DNA of 64,000 nucleotides, taken from contig DAISIV010000014.1 of NCBI GenBank assembly GCA_036821825.1, forward strand, positions 1 to 64,000, written 5' to 3'. This document shows positions 32,107 through 41,071 of the stretch, in pieces. How positions within the stretch are numbered: position 1 is the stretch's first letter; every line of letters begins with the position of its first letter. The notes under the pieces are model-generated. The model was not told where the DNA came from. It searched no databases and saw nothing but the letters and a program-made list of their open reading frames with translations. The translations under genes and the position numbers were made by a program. The stretch comes from CAITZA01 sp937915285. Its GTDB lineage: Bacteria > Desulfobacterota > Desulfomonilia > Desulfomonilales > Desulfomonilaceae.

Positions 32107-34242
32107 GTGAAAAAGGGAATTGGGCCCAATGAATCTGAAGAAATGAGATTAACCCGGCAGATAGCAGATTCAGGAAAAGTCAAGGCTCCTCATAGCGTTG
32201 CAAACCGACTGATTGATCAGGGTGGTCTTGCGGGACTGGTTTCGCAACAATCCGGGGGTGATGACATATCAAGGATTGATATCTCGAGCATTCCGGAACT
32301 ATTGGAAAAGAACCGGAAACTGGAGCAGGAGATAGCTGAATTCAGATTTAGGGAACAGCAGTCATCGCAACTGAACAGTCTGTACAAGGCGGTGGTTGAA
32401 ACTTCCAAGGACATTATTTCAACAATGACGCTGGATCTGAAATACACCTATGTGAGCCCGTCGGTTATCAATGCCCTTGGTTATACTCCCGAAGAAATGC
32501 TCAAGCTCAATGCTCTTGAAATCATGACGCCTGAGTCTCGACAAAGGATAATCACATCTTTGGGGGACTGGTTGAAAAAGGGGGCTGCCGGCATTGATCC
32601 ATCAGAGAATTCCAGAACTGAGGAGGCCCAGCAATACATGAAGAACGGAGCCATCAGATGGGCTGAGATCACTGGAACTTTCTTGAGAGACGATGATGGA
32701 AGGCCAATCGGTATAATGACCACTTCGAGAGATATCACTCAACGTAAGAGGCTTGAAAAACAATTGCGGGAATCTTTCCAGTTTCTTGAGAAGAGGGTCC
32801 AGGAGCGGACCGCCGAACTGGAGTCCATGAACGAGATTTTGATGCTGGAAATTCATCAGCGAAAAAAGACTGAAAGATGCCTTTTGCAGAGTGAGAAGCG
32901 TTGTGAAGCGATTTTCTCTGCTGCCCAGGATTGCATTTTTATGAAGGACCGCGAATTACGCTACACTCACGTGAACCCCGCCTTGGTAGAAATTACAGGG
33001 ATGGCGGCCGAGGAAATAATTGGAAACAGGTTTGATGACATCTTCGGCGAGGGAGGAGGCGTCGGCATCAGGAAAGCTGACTTAAAGGCGTTGAATGGTC
33101 AAACGGTAGAGTCTGATTATACACTGGAGATTGACAACCGGGCCATAGTGTTGAACTGCATTCGTGTTCCGATTAGGGATGAAACCGGAGCTGTGACCGG
33201 TGTTTGCGGAATAGCCCGAAACATAACTGAGAAAACTGAAAGGACGACCAAGAACCTGCCGCTTCCCTCTCGATCCTCCTCTGCAGCTTATGAGGCTACC
33301 CTAAGGGACATAGAGTTGGTAGCCGGAGCCGATAGCACGGTTCTCTTTCTAGGAGAGAGCGGATCAGGCAAGGATTATCTGGCCAAGTATCTTCATGAGA
33401 GATCCCGGAGGGCTGGGAGCCCGTTTTTCGCTGTAAACTGCGCCGCCCTGCCTCACACTCTTGCGGAGAGTGAACTATTCGGTCACGAGGCTGGGTCTTT
33501 CACAGGATCCCGGTCCAAAAAACGCGGATTACTTGAACTGGCAGAATCTGGCACACTTTTGCTAAACGAGATCGGCGATCTGGTCCCAAATGTTCAGGCC
33601 AAGCTCCTGACTTTTCTTGATACCCAATCTTTTACAAGGGTGGGCGGTGAAAGGCTTGTCAACATAGATGCCCGAATTCTGGCGGCAACCAACAAGAATT
33701 TGGCTGCAGAAGTTGAAAAAGGGAATTTCAGGAGTGACCTGTTCTTCCGACTGAACGTGTTCACGATAGTGGTTCCACCTCTCAGGGAGAGAATCGACGA
33801 CCTTCCAAAGCTATGCGACGAGCTTTTGGCCGGCTTGTCCAGAAAGCTCGGAGCAGGCTCACCGCCGGGGATAGACTCGAGCGCCATGAGAATCCTCAAG
33901 CAATATGACTGGCCCGGAAATATACGGGAACTCAGGAATGTTCTTGAGAGGGCTCTAATACTTTCACAAATGGGAAACATCCAGGAACACCATCTTGGGA
34001 ACACACTGAAACTGCCGAGAGTATGCCACAAAGCACTAAAGCGGGAGGAGCGACAGGCGTCCAGCTATTCTTCCATGAGGGGAATGGTCAAGGATGTTCA
34101 GGAGACACTCATCACAGACGCATTGATCTCAAATCACGGTAATGTTACCAAGACGGCTGCCTCACTTGGCATGACCCGAGACGCGCTCAAGCACCTCATG
34201 AAAAAACTTGGGATTCGACGGCATCAAATAATTGACCAGTAG
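32107..34242 (+). CDS. PAS-PAS sigma54-dependent-type transcription activator, altered core motifs
   Basis: 711 residues: two PAS domains (about 95-210 and 265-380) separated by a coiled coil, an AAA+ sigma54-interaction domain (about 395-625), and a Fis-type helix-turn-helix (about 665-705, NVTKTAASLGMTRDALKHLMKKLGI). Start is GTG 32107 after AAAGGAGG. Walker A is GESGSGKD (416-423). The sigma54-contacting loop reads GSFTGS (463-468) instead of GAFTGA, and Walker B reads LLLNEIGD, with Asn487 replacing the near-invariant Mg2+-binding Asp. The arginine-finger region FRSDLFFRLNV is normal. These changes could weaken sigma54 remodelling, so it may act differently. Signal and target genes are unknown; no partner kinase is present. 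Confidence 0.85.
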   Translation: MKKGIGPNESEEMRLTRQIADSGKVKAPHSVANRLIDQGGLAGLVSQQSGGDDISRIDISSIPELLEKNRKLEQEIAEFRFREQQSSQLNSLYKAVVETSKDIISTMTLDLKYTYVSPSVINALGYTPEEMLKLNALEIMTPESRQRIITSLGDWLKKGAAGIDPSENSRTEEAQQYMKNGAIRWAEITGTFLRDDDGRPIGIMTTSRDITQRKRLEKQLRESFQFLEKRVQERTAELESMNEILMLEIHQRKKTERCLLQSEKRCEAIFSAAQDCIFMKDRELRYTHVNPALVEITGMAAEEIIGNRFDDIFGEGGGVGIRKADLKALNGQTVESDYTLEIDNRAIVLNCIRVPIRDETGAVTGVCGIARNITEKTERTTKNLPLPSRSSSAAYEATLRDIELVAGADSTVLFLGESGSGKDYLAKYLHERSRRAGSPFFAVNCAALPHTLAESELFGHEAGSFTGSRSKKRGLLELAESGTLLLNEIGDLVPNVQAKLLTFLDTQSFTRVGGERLVNIDARILAATNKNLAAEVEKGNFRSDLFFRLNVFTIVVPPLRERIDDLPKLCDELLAGLSRKLGAGSPPGIDSSAMRILKQYDWPGNIRELRNVLERALILSQMGNIQEHHLGNTLKLPRVCHKALKREERQASSYSSMRGMVKDVQETLITDALISNHGNVTKTAASLGMTRDALKHLMKKLGIRRHQIIDQ

Positions 34243-34251
34243 CGGAGAGAT

Positions 34252-35760
34252 TTATAAGGTTGTTTTTTGTCCGTACAGAGCGCACATGACGAGATCCCTT
34301 TGTTGAGGCCCCCCGGCGCGGAATCTACAACCACCACCACATTCGTCAGATTCTACACAAGCTTTGCAGTCTGTAGCCTCTATCGGGATGTGTTCGACCC
34401 TGTTCCAGGCATTGAGAAGCCCATCTTCAATCGACCCGAGCGCCTTTTCCGGATACAGTCCGCATCGGCAAACAGTTCCAGAGGGTAACACCCCCACGAG
34501 ATGGCGTCCACAGGTCCAACCGGCTGAAGACCCGTGATAGGATCCTCCAAAGCCATATTTCATTTTTTCCGCTGCTTCTTCTATTGAAACAGCCAAATCC
34601 GGCCTGGTTTCAAGACGTCCCTTCACACAGGGATAATCTATACTCCACTCCCTTACCTCAAGTCTTTCAAGCAGTTCACTCATTTCATCCCATTCGCCAA
34701 GATTGCCAGAGTGAATCATGGTGGCAACAGAAAGATCAAGACCAGCGTTCTTCACTGATTGCATGGCTCGAAGCGCCCTGTCAAAAGTTCCCGGACCACG
34801 GATGATCTCGTGCCCTTTTTTCATTCCATCCAGACTGATCTGGACCTCCTGGAATTTCAATCTGGAAGCTAGAGTGTCATCAATTGACATTCCATTGCTC
34901 AGCAGGACAAACCTTAGAGGAAAGTCAGGAGCCAATTCGTTCAGGCTGTCGAACCCCCTGTAAAGAGTCGGTTCTCCCCCGCTGATCAAAACCCTAAGTC
35001 CCTGCATGAGGCTGAATTCTTCCAACAATGGACGAATGAGCTGTTCCGGAAAATCCTGGGGTTGATCTTCCCCCAAATAGCAATGAGCGCATTTGAGATT
35101 GCATCTAAAAGTTACGAGCCATTCCAGATAACGCAGCGATGGTATTGGAGATGAGCCGGAAACCATTTTTCTTGATCTGGGGGCAGGCGAGCAATCCAGA
35201 AGACCCTCTGACACGCAAAATTCCAGGAACTCTACATCAGGGGCCAGAATCTCGACAGTTTGAGAACCGTCACATCTCTTCAGAAAGTCAAAACCTTCAT
35301 CGTTGACCTCATAGAGTTCATCTTGCAGAATGTTGTAAATATGCGGCGTCTCGAGGCGCTTGAGGGCTGAGCCTTCATTTAGAGTGAGGTAGGCGTGAGG
35401 TCCGATTTCCCGGCATCCGGCAAGTATTAGATCATTCTTCTCAATCAATCCCGACTGAAGGGCCTGCGATAAAACAATAAGGCCACCGCACGGCTTGCAG
35501 TCCTCAGGTGGAATATCAGAAGTAAAGTCACATCCTTCAATGTAAAAAGGGCAGAATTCGCAGACTGTTGATCTTAGGAAGGATTTCAGGAAAAGAGAAT
35601 CAAAAGCCTCTGAGGACTTCTCAAGTCCAGTCAGAGGCTTAAATTCAGACAGAACCGATGCCAGTGTGTAACCACGGCACCTTTCTTCTTCTTTACGATT
35701 AGGCTTGTAAAACGAGCAGTTAGCCCGGCAAATACATTCATCCGGCTCAAACCTGGTCAT
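34252..35760 (-). CDS. Radical SAM/SPASM peptide maturase with RRE-like segment
   Basis: 502 residues in four parts. (1) A Cys-rich N-terminus with Cys9, 11, 15, 28, 67, 70, 77, 88 and 91. (2) A PqqD/RRE-like segment at about 137-190 (ELYEVNDEGFDFLKRCDGS then FLEFCVSEGLL), the fold that grips RiPP leader peptides. (3) The radical SAM core with Cys220, Cys224 and Cys227 (CNLKCAHC) and GGEP at 261-264. (4) A SPASM domain with Cys417, 431, 433 and the set Cys465-x2-Cys468-x5-Cys474-x3-Cys478-x14-Cys493, binding auxiliary clusters. Such enzymes cross-link or epimerise ribosomal peptides. A 20-residue Cys-rich peptide gene lies 42 bases upstream on the same strand and is the likely substrate. GGGGAG precedes the start. 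Confidence 0.85.
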   Translation of the reverse strand: MTRFEPDECICRANCSFYKPNRKEEERCRGYTLASVLSEFKPLTGLEKSSEAFDSLFLKSFLRSTVCEFCPFYIEGCDFTSDIPPEDCKPCGGLIVLSQALQSGLIEKNDLILAGCREIGPHAYLTLNEGSALKRLETPHIYNILQDELYEVNDEGFDFLKRCDGSQTVEILAPDVEFLEFCVSEGLLDCSPAPRSRKMVSGSSPIPSLRYLEWLVTFRCNLKCAHCYLGEDQPQDFPEQLIRPLLEEFSLMQGLRVLISGGEPTLYRGFDSLNELAPDFPLRFVLLSNGMSIDDTLASRLKFQEVQISLDGMKKGHEIIRGPGTFDRALRAMQSVKNAGLDLSVATMIHSGNLGEWDEMSELLERLEVREWSIDYPCVKGRLETRPDLAVSIEEAAEKMKYGFGGSYHGSSAGWTCGRHLVGVLPSGTVCRCGLYPEKALGSIEDGLLNAWNRVEHIPIEATDCKACVESDECGGGCRFRAGGPQQRDLVMCALYGQKTTL

Positions 35761-35802
35761 AATTGTCTCCCCTACACCGGACGAAAAATTGCCTGCGCTA
35801 GA

Positions 35803-35865
35803 TTAGCAAGAGCTTTTGCACTTGCACATACCTTTGGTAACTTTAGCCACTTTTCTGATCTTCAT
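35803..35865 (-). CDS. Candidate 20-residue RiPP precursor peptide
   Basis: A tiny gene encoding MKIRKVAKVTKGMCKCKSSC, ending at TAA. GGAGG (35871-35875) sits five bases before the ATG and a TTGACA/TATTTT promoter lies just upstream, so expression signals are strong for so short a frame. The basic N-terminal 13 residues would be the leader and the C-terminal CKCKSSC (Cys14, Cys16, Cys20) the modified core, positioned directly before the radical SAM/SPASM maturase. Precursors such as PqqA are of similar size. Thioether cross-links from the cysteines are the most likely product, but this is inference. No exporter or leader peptidase gene is adjacent. Confidence 0.72.
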   Translation of the reverse strand: MKIRKVAKVTKGMCKCKSSC

Positions 35866-35898
35866 TTTGTCCTCCAGTAATTTTTTTGAACTATTTTA

Positions 35899-35927
35899 AA
35901 AATAGCCATACCAGAGGTTAGTGTCAA
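35899..35927 (-). promoter_or_regulatory. Sigma70-type promoter of the peptide-maturase cassette
   Basis: On the minus strand TTGACA (35922-35927), 17 bases, TATTTT (35899-35904), giving a leader of about 27 bases before the peptide ATG. The -10 lies in a near-palindrome CTATTTTAAAAATAG (35891-35905). The rest of the gap, 35928-36207, shows no gene. Confidence 0.6.
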
Positions 35928-36207
35928 TTCCTTTTTTTTCTAACACCTCAAGAACATTGACTATTCACACATAAGCCCGTTTCATGCCATCATGCTGATA
36001 CATCCCATATATTTATAACACCTTGTGCGACGTATGCGAATAATAATGGCATCCACAAATAGTCATGAGCCTCAAAACGCGCATGGTAGCCAGGGCGGTT
36101 ACAGTCCTCAGTTACTAGTGAATTCAAAATGTTACAAATACGGTCAAGCCCAGTTAGCAAAATGCCGGAAGATTGTTTTCAGAAAACTCAATCCGGGATG
36201 GCTGCCT

Positions 36208-37548
36208 TTACAATTTTTTCATCAACTGGTTGGCAGCAGTCAGCATTGGATCCCATACCGGTGAGAATGGTGGAGCATATGCCATGTCACACTGGAAGAA
36301 TTCATCTACTTTCATGCCGGCGTGCAATGCTACAGCAATTGAATTGATCCTGTGAGCGCATCCCTCTTTGCCGACCATTGCTCCACCCAGCAGTTTTCCG
36401 GACTTACGATCTGCCACGAGATGGACATGAATTGTCTGATTACCTGGATGGGCGTGGGCCCTGGATCTGCTCTTGATGACTTCCCCAACGGCATCAAAGC
36501 CCTCTCTGGAGGCTTCATCCAAAGAAAGCCCAGTTCTGGCTACTTCCATGTCCAGCGTCCTGAAAACGGCAGTGCCGACAATGCCGGGCAGTTCCACCGT
36601 GTCAATGACCAGATTATCGGCAACTGCCCAACCAGCCCTGTTGGCTCGAAGGGCGAGGGGGATCCAGACTCTCTTTCCTGTGACTACATGAAATGCATCG
36701 GCGCAATCCCCAGCGGCAAAAATGTCTGGGTCAGAGGTCTTCATGAATTTATCTACCGCAATCGAAGATCGGGGCCCAGGTGTAATGCCGGCGTCTGAAG
36801 CAATTTCGGAGTTGGGAGTCACTCCGACACTTATCAGCACCATATCAGTCTGGATTTCCCCTTCATTGGATTCAAGCGCCAGGCTGGAACCAGATTTCCG
36901 GACGGATTTAGGCTCGATCCCAAAGTGCAGTTGTATGCCTTTTTCCGTCAACTCTGAACTTACGACTTCAGACATCTCCTGCGGTAGGTACGGAATGAAC
37001 CGTTTGGATGGCTTAACCATGTGGACTTCTATGCCTCTTTCATGAAAGGCTTCTGCCATTTCCAGTCCGATGTATCCCATGCCAATGATGACAGCCTTAC
37101 TGACTTTGTTCTCCGCCATGAATCTTTTGACAGCCCTGCCGTCTTCAAGGGATTTTAGGGCTAGAACGCCGGGCAAGTTTACTCCCGGCATGTCCGGGAT
37201 TACAGGACGCGCTCCAGTGGCAATTAACAGCTTGTCATAATGCAGTTCAGATTCATCACCGGCCTTACCGGTGTGAACGACTTTCCTTGCCTTGGGGTCG
37301 ATCGAAATGGCCTTTCGCCCAAGCATCAGGTCAATACCCTGCTTTACCTTGAACACTTCGGCTTTCCTGACAATCAGGTCATCCATTTCCCTTCCGGGAA
37401 CCGCGATATTGTATGGCATTCCGCATGCTGAATAAGAGACATCCGAGGTTTGTTCAAGAACGGTGATTTTCAGATCCGGATGGTTCCTTCTAGCCTTGGA
37501 TGCGGCGCTCATACCGGCGGCATCGCCACCTATTACCAAGAAATGCAT
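36208..37548 (-). CDS. CoA-disulfide reductase/NADH oxidase-like flavoprotein
   Basis: 446 residues of the FAD/NAD(P)-dependent pyridine nucleotide-disulfide oxidoreductase family. FAD-binding GGDAAGMSAA is at the N-terminus, the single redox cysteine is in SYSACGMPY (Cys42), NAD-binding GMGYIGLEMAEA is in the middle, and the FAD site AAGDCAD follows. The C-terminal DMAYAPPFSPVWDP is the dimer/active-site signature of CoA-disulfide, persulfide and NADH oxidases with a single cysteine. In a sulfate reducer it could reduce CoA-persulfide, polysulfide or oxygen. AAGGGGG lies upstream of the ATG. It is on the same strand as the RiPP cassette but 340 bases away with a separate promoter between. 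Confidence 0.85.
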   Translation of the reverse strand: MHFLVIGGDAAGMSAASKARRNHPDLKITVLEQTSDVSYSACGMPYNIAVPGREMDDLIVRKAEVFKVKQGIDLMLGRKAISIDPKARKVVHTGKAGDESELHYDKLLIATGARPVIPDMPGVNLPGVLALKSLEDGRAVKRFMAENKVSKAVIIGMGYIGLEMAEAFHERGIEVHMVKPSKRFIPYLPQEMSEVVSSELTEKGIQLHFGIEPKSVRKSGSSLALESNEGEIQTDMVLISVGVTPNSEIASDAGITPGPRSSIAVDKFMKTSDPDIFAAGDCADAFHVVTGKRVWIPLALRANRAGWAVADNLVIDTVELPGIVGTAVFRTLDMEVARTGLSLDEASREGFDAVGEVIKSRSRAHAHPGNQTIHVHLVADRKSGKLLGGAMVGKEGCAHRINSIAVALHAGMKVDEFFQCDMAYAPPFSPVWDPMLTAANQLMKKL

Positions 37549-37714
37549 TTAGATCCCCCTTTCCTTGATATGACAGAATGCTTGGGAAGACACTTTCAGT
37601 ATAACCCAAACTGGTTAAAGAGCAATCAAGCCATCTAAGCCGAGGCCTTCACAGGAGCTTGAAATGACCGCACCCAGGTTTTGCGTCAACCTTAGCGACC
37701 CAAGGCGGGTAAGA

Positions 37715-38311
37715 TCAGTTGACAAGTCGCTTCAAGGCCAGCTTGAGGGCTGATTCCAGACCTATATCCGGGCCATTTTCTTTTATTATAGCCAAAGCCA
37801 TGGATTCGGCGAGTTTTTCCTTGTATCCAAGATTCATTAGAGATGAAACAATATCTGATTGCACATCTGGCGTGGATCCTCCGACCTGTGGAGATACGCC
37901 AAATGTTTGGCTTTTCTTCAGTTTTTCTTTTAATTCAAGAACAATTCTCTGAGCCGATTTTTTCCCTATGCCGGGAATGGATGACAGTTTTTGAATATCA
38001 CTGTCGATCACGGCCAACTTAAAGGCATCCGGAGGAATTCCTGAAAGGATATTGAGTGAGGTTCGGGGTCCTATTCCTGAGACGCCTATGAGCATCTCAA
38101 AGAGTGTCTTTTCCTCAGGTGAGGAAAATCCGTAAAGCTCTAGTGAATTTTCTCGTAGAGCCGTGTGGACATGCAAAAAGGCTTCTCCGTCATGTGGAAG
38201 TGACTCCAGAGTCACTAGTGATACAGATACGTCGTATCCGACACCCTGCACATCCACCACTACACGGTTGATGCCACGAAATATTATCTTTCCTCTCAAG
38301 CAGGCAATCAT
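37715..38311 (-). CDS. ruvA: Holliday junction DNA helicase subunit RuvA
   Basis: 198 residues, normal length. The N-terminal OB domain begins IACLRGKIIFRG; two helix-hairpin-helix motifs (LIGVSGIGPRTSLNIL and LSSIPGIGKKSAQRIV) bind the junction, and a C-terminal domain binds RuvB. The start overlaps the ruvC stop by four bases. The partner ruvB is on the opposite strand at 39990. Confidence 0.96.
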   Translation of the reverse strand: MIACLRGKIIFRGINRVVVDVQGVGYDVSVSLVTLESLPHDGEAFLHVHTALRENSLELYGFSSPEEKTLFEMLIGVSGIGPRTSLNILSGIPPDAFKLAVIDSDIQKLSSIPGIGKKSAQRIVLELKEKLKKSQTFGVSPQVGGSTPDVQSDIVSSLMNLGYKEKLAESMALAIIKENGPDIGLESALKLALKRLVN

Positions 38312-38793
38312 GTTTTTACTTTTGGCGGACGAAATATATGGGAATGGTAGAGCGCCATTGCGAGGGCATCCGACTGGTCCGGGGATTTCAGTTCCTTTAG
38401 ACCGAGTATTTTTGAGACCATGAACATCACCTGGGATTTATCCGCCCTACCGTATCCTGTGAGCCCTTTTTTGATCTCCAACGGGCTATATTCGACTACA
38501 TCAAGCCCGTTTGCTTCACCTAAAGCCAGAATCACACCCCTCGCCTGGGAAAGTTTTATCAGGCTCTGGCTGTTGGTAGCATAAAAAAGGGATTCCACTA
38601 CCATGATTTCCGGCCTGTGGGTCTTTATGACTTCGTCCAATTCACAGTGAAGCGCATATAACCTTTTTGATTGCAAAGCTGTCTTAGGGGTCTTTATGAC
38701 GCCTCCAGCCCTGAATCTCGAAGCGGTACCGATCCTTTCAACGATTCCATAGCCGGTGATCACACTACCAGGATCGACACCAATAATTATCAA
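38308..38793 (-). CDS. ruvC: Holliday junction resolvase RuvC
   Basis: 161 residues of the RNase H-like endonuclease. IIGVDPGSVITGYG carries catalytic Asp7, VVESLFYATN the Glu, and SPDQSDALAMALYH the C-terminal acidic pair. It overlaps ruvA by four bases and follows yebC by 132 bases, giving the order yebC-ruvC-ruvA seen in many bacteria. Confidence 0.96.
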   Translation of the reverse strand: MIIIGVDPGSVITGYGIVERIGTASRFRAGGVIKTPKTALQSKRLYALHCELDEVIKTHRPEIMVVESLFYATNSQSLIKLSQARGVILALGEANGLDVVEYSPLEIKKGLTGYGRADKSQVMFMVSKILGLKELKSPDQSDALAMALYHSHIFRPPKVKT

Positions 38794-38925
38794 CTCTTAA
38801 TACCTGCTAATACTTTTGACAGTGAGTCTGAGCACGGATCAAATTGTGGGGTTGCTGAAACTCCCACAAACAGGTGTTTCCAAAAAGCAAACAGGATGAG
38901 ACCATCCCCGAGCAGAAATAAATTC

Positions 38926-39675
38926 CTAGGCCGACAGTTTCAGCATTTCTTCATCTGAAATATCAAAATTCGCATAGACATTCTGAAGATCTTCGTGATC
39001 ATCCAGGACGTCCATCATTTTGAGCATCTGTTCAGCTTTTTTTCCATCAAGTTTGACGCTGTTCTGAGGGATCCTGGTTATGGACGCCTCCTCTATTTTC
39101 CAGCCCTGATCCTCAACTGCCTTGCGAACGGTTTCAAATTCTGCGGGGTCGGTGGTTATCTCAAACATGTCGTCTGCCGTGCTGACATCCTGTGCGCCGC
39201 TTTCAAGGGCTAATTCCATTACCTGGTCCTCGGTCAATCCAGTGGAAGGAATGCTTATCACGCCCTTTTTCTCGAATATCCAGCTAACACAACCTGATTC
39301 GCCGAGATTTCCGTTATACTTGTCAAAAATGTGTCTGATCTCAGCAACGGTTCTATTCTTGTTGTCGGTGAGCGCTTCAACGAGTACAGCGACGCCTCCA
39401 GGACCATACCCTTCATAGGTAATTTCCTCATAACTGACTCCGGCTATTTCTCCTGTTCCACGTTTGATAGCCCTGTCAATATTGTCCTTAGGCATGTTGG
39501 CGGTTCTTGCGGCATTCAGGACGGTTCTGAGTCTGGGATTACCCTCTGGGTCACCCCCGCCCATTCTTGCCGCTATAGTGATTTCCTTGATGATTTTTGA
39601 AAATATCTTGCCTCTTTTCGCGTCTGCAGCGCCCTTCTTGTGCTTGATGGTGCTCCATTTATTGTGGCCGGACAT
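38926..39675 (-). CDS. yebC: YebC/TACO1-family protein
   Basis: 249 residues beginning MSGHNKWSTIKHKKGAADAK, the family hallmark, with the three-domain layout intact. YebC proteins bind ribosomes or DNA; recent work on the family links them to relief of proline-rich translational stalls. GGAGGG lies seven bases before the ATG. It is the first gene of yebC-ruvC-ruvA. Confidence 0.95.
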   Translation of the reverse strand: MSGHNKWSTIKHKKGAADAKRGKIFSKIIKEITIAARMGGGDPEGNPRLRTVLNAARTANMPKDNIDRAIKRGTGEIAGVSYEEITYEGYGPGGVAVLVEALTDNKNRTVAEIRHIFDKYNGNLGESGCVSWIFEKKGVISIPSTGLTEDQVMELALESGAQDVSTADDMFEITTDPAEFETVRKAVEDQGWKIEEASITRIPQNSVKLDGKKAEQMLKMMDVLDDHEDLQNVYANFDISDEEMLKLSA

Positions 39676-39989
39676 TCTTATACCCTCCGTTCAGCTTGCT
39701 TTCTGAAATATCTCTTCGCCTGATTCTCCGTCAAGGTCAGTAAAAAGTAGTGGCTTTCAAATAAAATCAAATCCATGGGCTAGAAAACGTGTGCATTCAT
39801 GATGACATTTCTTGACTATCACGTATGCAATAATCTTTCAATATTCACGAAAAAGGACCGTTGGTCAAGACGAAGACTTGCCAAAACTGCAGACGGCTAG
39901 TAAACAAATTATTATCCGAGGCTGAGTCTTCGGCGTATGAGAACATCAATCCGGCCTCGAGAGGCTTTGCTGGCTGGATGCGAGGATTA
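39676..39989. other. Divergent intergenic region yebC/ruvB
   Basis: The ruvB frame stays open upstream to 39861, but that 43-residue extension is not part of RuvB and is probably leader. No strong promoter was found; a TTGACT near 39814 lacks a well-placed -10. Confidence 0.4.
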
Positions 39990-40994
39990 ATGAGTTCAGA
40001 GCGCGTCGTGTCGTCTGGAGCCATTTCTGAAGAATGCGAAAATGAGGGTAGTCTAAGGCCCAGAAGTCTAAGTGAATACATTGGTCAGGAGCGAATAAAG
40101 GACAACCTTTCCCTGTTCATCGAAGCCGCTTCAAGGCGTAGTGAGGCTTTGGATCACATATTATTCCATGGACCTCCCGGTCTTGGAAAGACCACACTGG
40201 CAGGCATCATAGCAAGGGAAATGGGCTCGCAGATCAGGGCTACCTCAGGGCCTATTCTGGAAAAACCCGGTGATCTGGCTGCGATATTGACCAACCTCGA
40301 GGAAAGGGATGTCCTGTTCATCGACGAGATTCACAGACTATCTCCGGTGGTGGAAGAAATTCTATATCCGGCCATGGAGGATTTCACTCTAGACATCCTA
40401 ATAGGCCAGGGGCCAAGCGCCAGAACAATCAAGATTGACATAGCGCCATTTACACTCGTGGGAGCTACCACACGCAGTGGTCTGCTTACCAATCCCCTTA
40501 GAGACAGGTTCGGCGTTATATTTCATCTCGACTTCTACACACATGAAGAACTCACTCAGATAGTGAAAAGATCTGCCAGGATACTCAAAATAGAAGTTGA
40601 TCACGACGGAGCGCGGGAAATCGCAACAAGGTCTCGTTCAACACCAAGAATCGCCAACAGATTGGCCAGAAGGGTCAGGGATTTTGCTCAGGTGAGAGGT
40701 TCAGGCGCCATCGACGTACAAACGGCAAAGAACGCTCTGAACATGCTTGATGTTGACTCTTTCGGTCTGGACACAATGGATCGTAAGTTCCTTGAAACCA
40801 TCATTTTCAAGTTTGACGGTGGTCCAGTTGGAATCGAAACTCTTGCGGCGTCCATAGGAGAAGAAAAGGACACCCTCGAAGATGTCTATGAGCCTTATCT
40901 GGTGAAAGAGGGTTTTGTTGATCGGACGCCAAGAGGGAGGATGGCTACGGCCAGGGCCTACGACCTCATAAAGAGAAGAGGCGAAAAGGTCTAG
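39990..40994 (+). CDS. ruvB: Holliday junction DNA helicase subunit RuvB
   Basis: A 334-residue AAA+ motor that drives branch migration with RuvA. LRPRSLSEYIGQ at the N-terminus, Walker A GPPGLGKTT, Walker B LFIDEIHRL, sensor 1 GATTRSG and the C-terminal winged helix (PRGRMATARAYDLI) are all present. ATG 39990 follows GAGGA closely and matches the family N-terminus (MSSERVV). It is divergent from ruvA/ruvC, 1.7 kb away. Confidence 0.95.
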   Translation: MSSERVVSSGAISEECENEGSLRPRSLSEYIGQERIKDNLSLFIEAASRRSEALDHILFHGPPGLGKTTLAGIIAREMGSQIRATSGPILEKPGDLAAILTNLEERDVLFIDEIHRLSPVVEEILYPAMEDFTLDILIGQGPSARTIKIDIAPFTLVGATTRSGLLTNPLRDRFGVIFHLDFYTHEELTQIVKRSARILKIEVDHDGAREIATRSRSTPRIANRLARRVRDFAQVRGSGAIDVQTAKNALNMLDVDSFGLDTMDRKFLETIIFKFDGGPVGIETLAASIGEEKDTLEDVYEPYLVKEGFVDRTPRGRMATARAYDLIKRRGEKV

Positions 40995-41071
40995 TCGATT
41001 CCTGAGATCGTTCATTAACCATCCATCCACTAACCTGTCCCGGTATGACCACGGAATCTAAATGTGATTGA

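Noticed and set aside
33549..33562. TGGCACACTTTTGC, similar to a sigma54 -24/-12 element
   Set aside because: Spacing between GG and GC is one base short, and it lies inside the Walker B coding region of the activator.
36025..36264. 79-residue plus-strand frame between the RiPP cassette and the flavoprotein gene
   Set aside because: It overlaps the 3' end of the flavoprotein gene on the other strand and has no ribosome binding site or domain; not a second precursor peptide.
39861..39989. Upstream extension of the ruvB frame with two cysteines (CQNC)
   Set aside because: RuvB proteins begin near MSSERVV; the extension lacks a ribosome binding site and family support, whereas ATG 39990 follows GAGGA.
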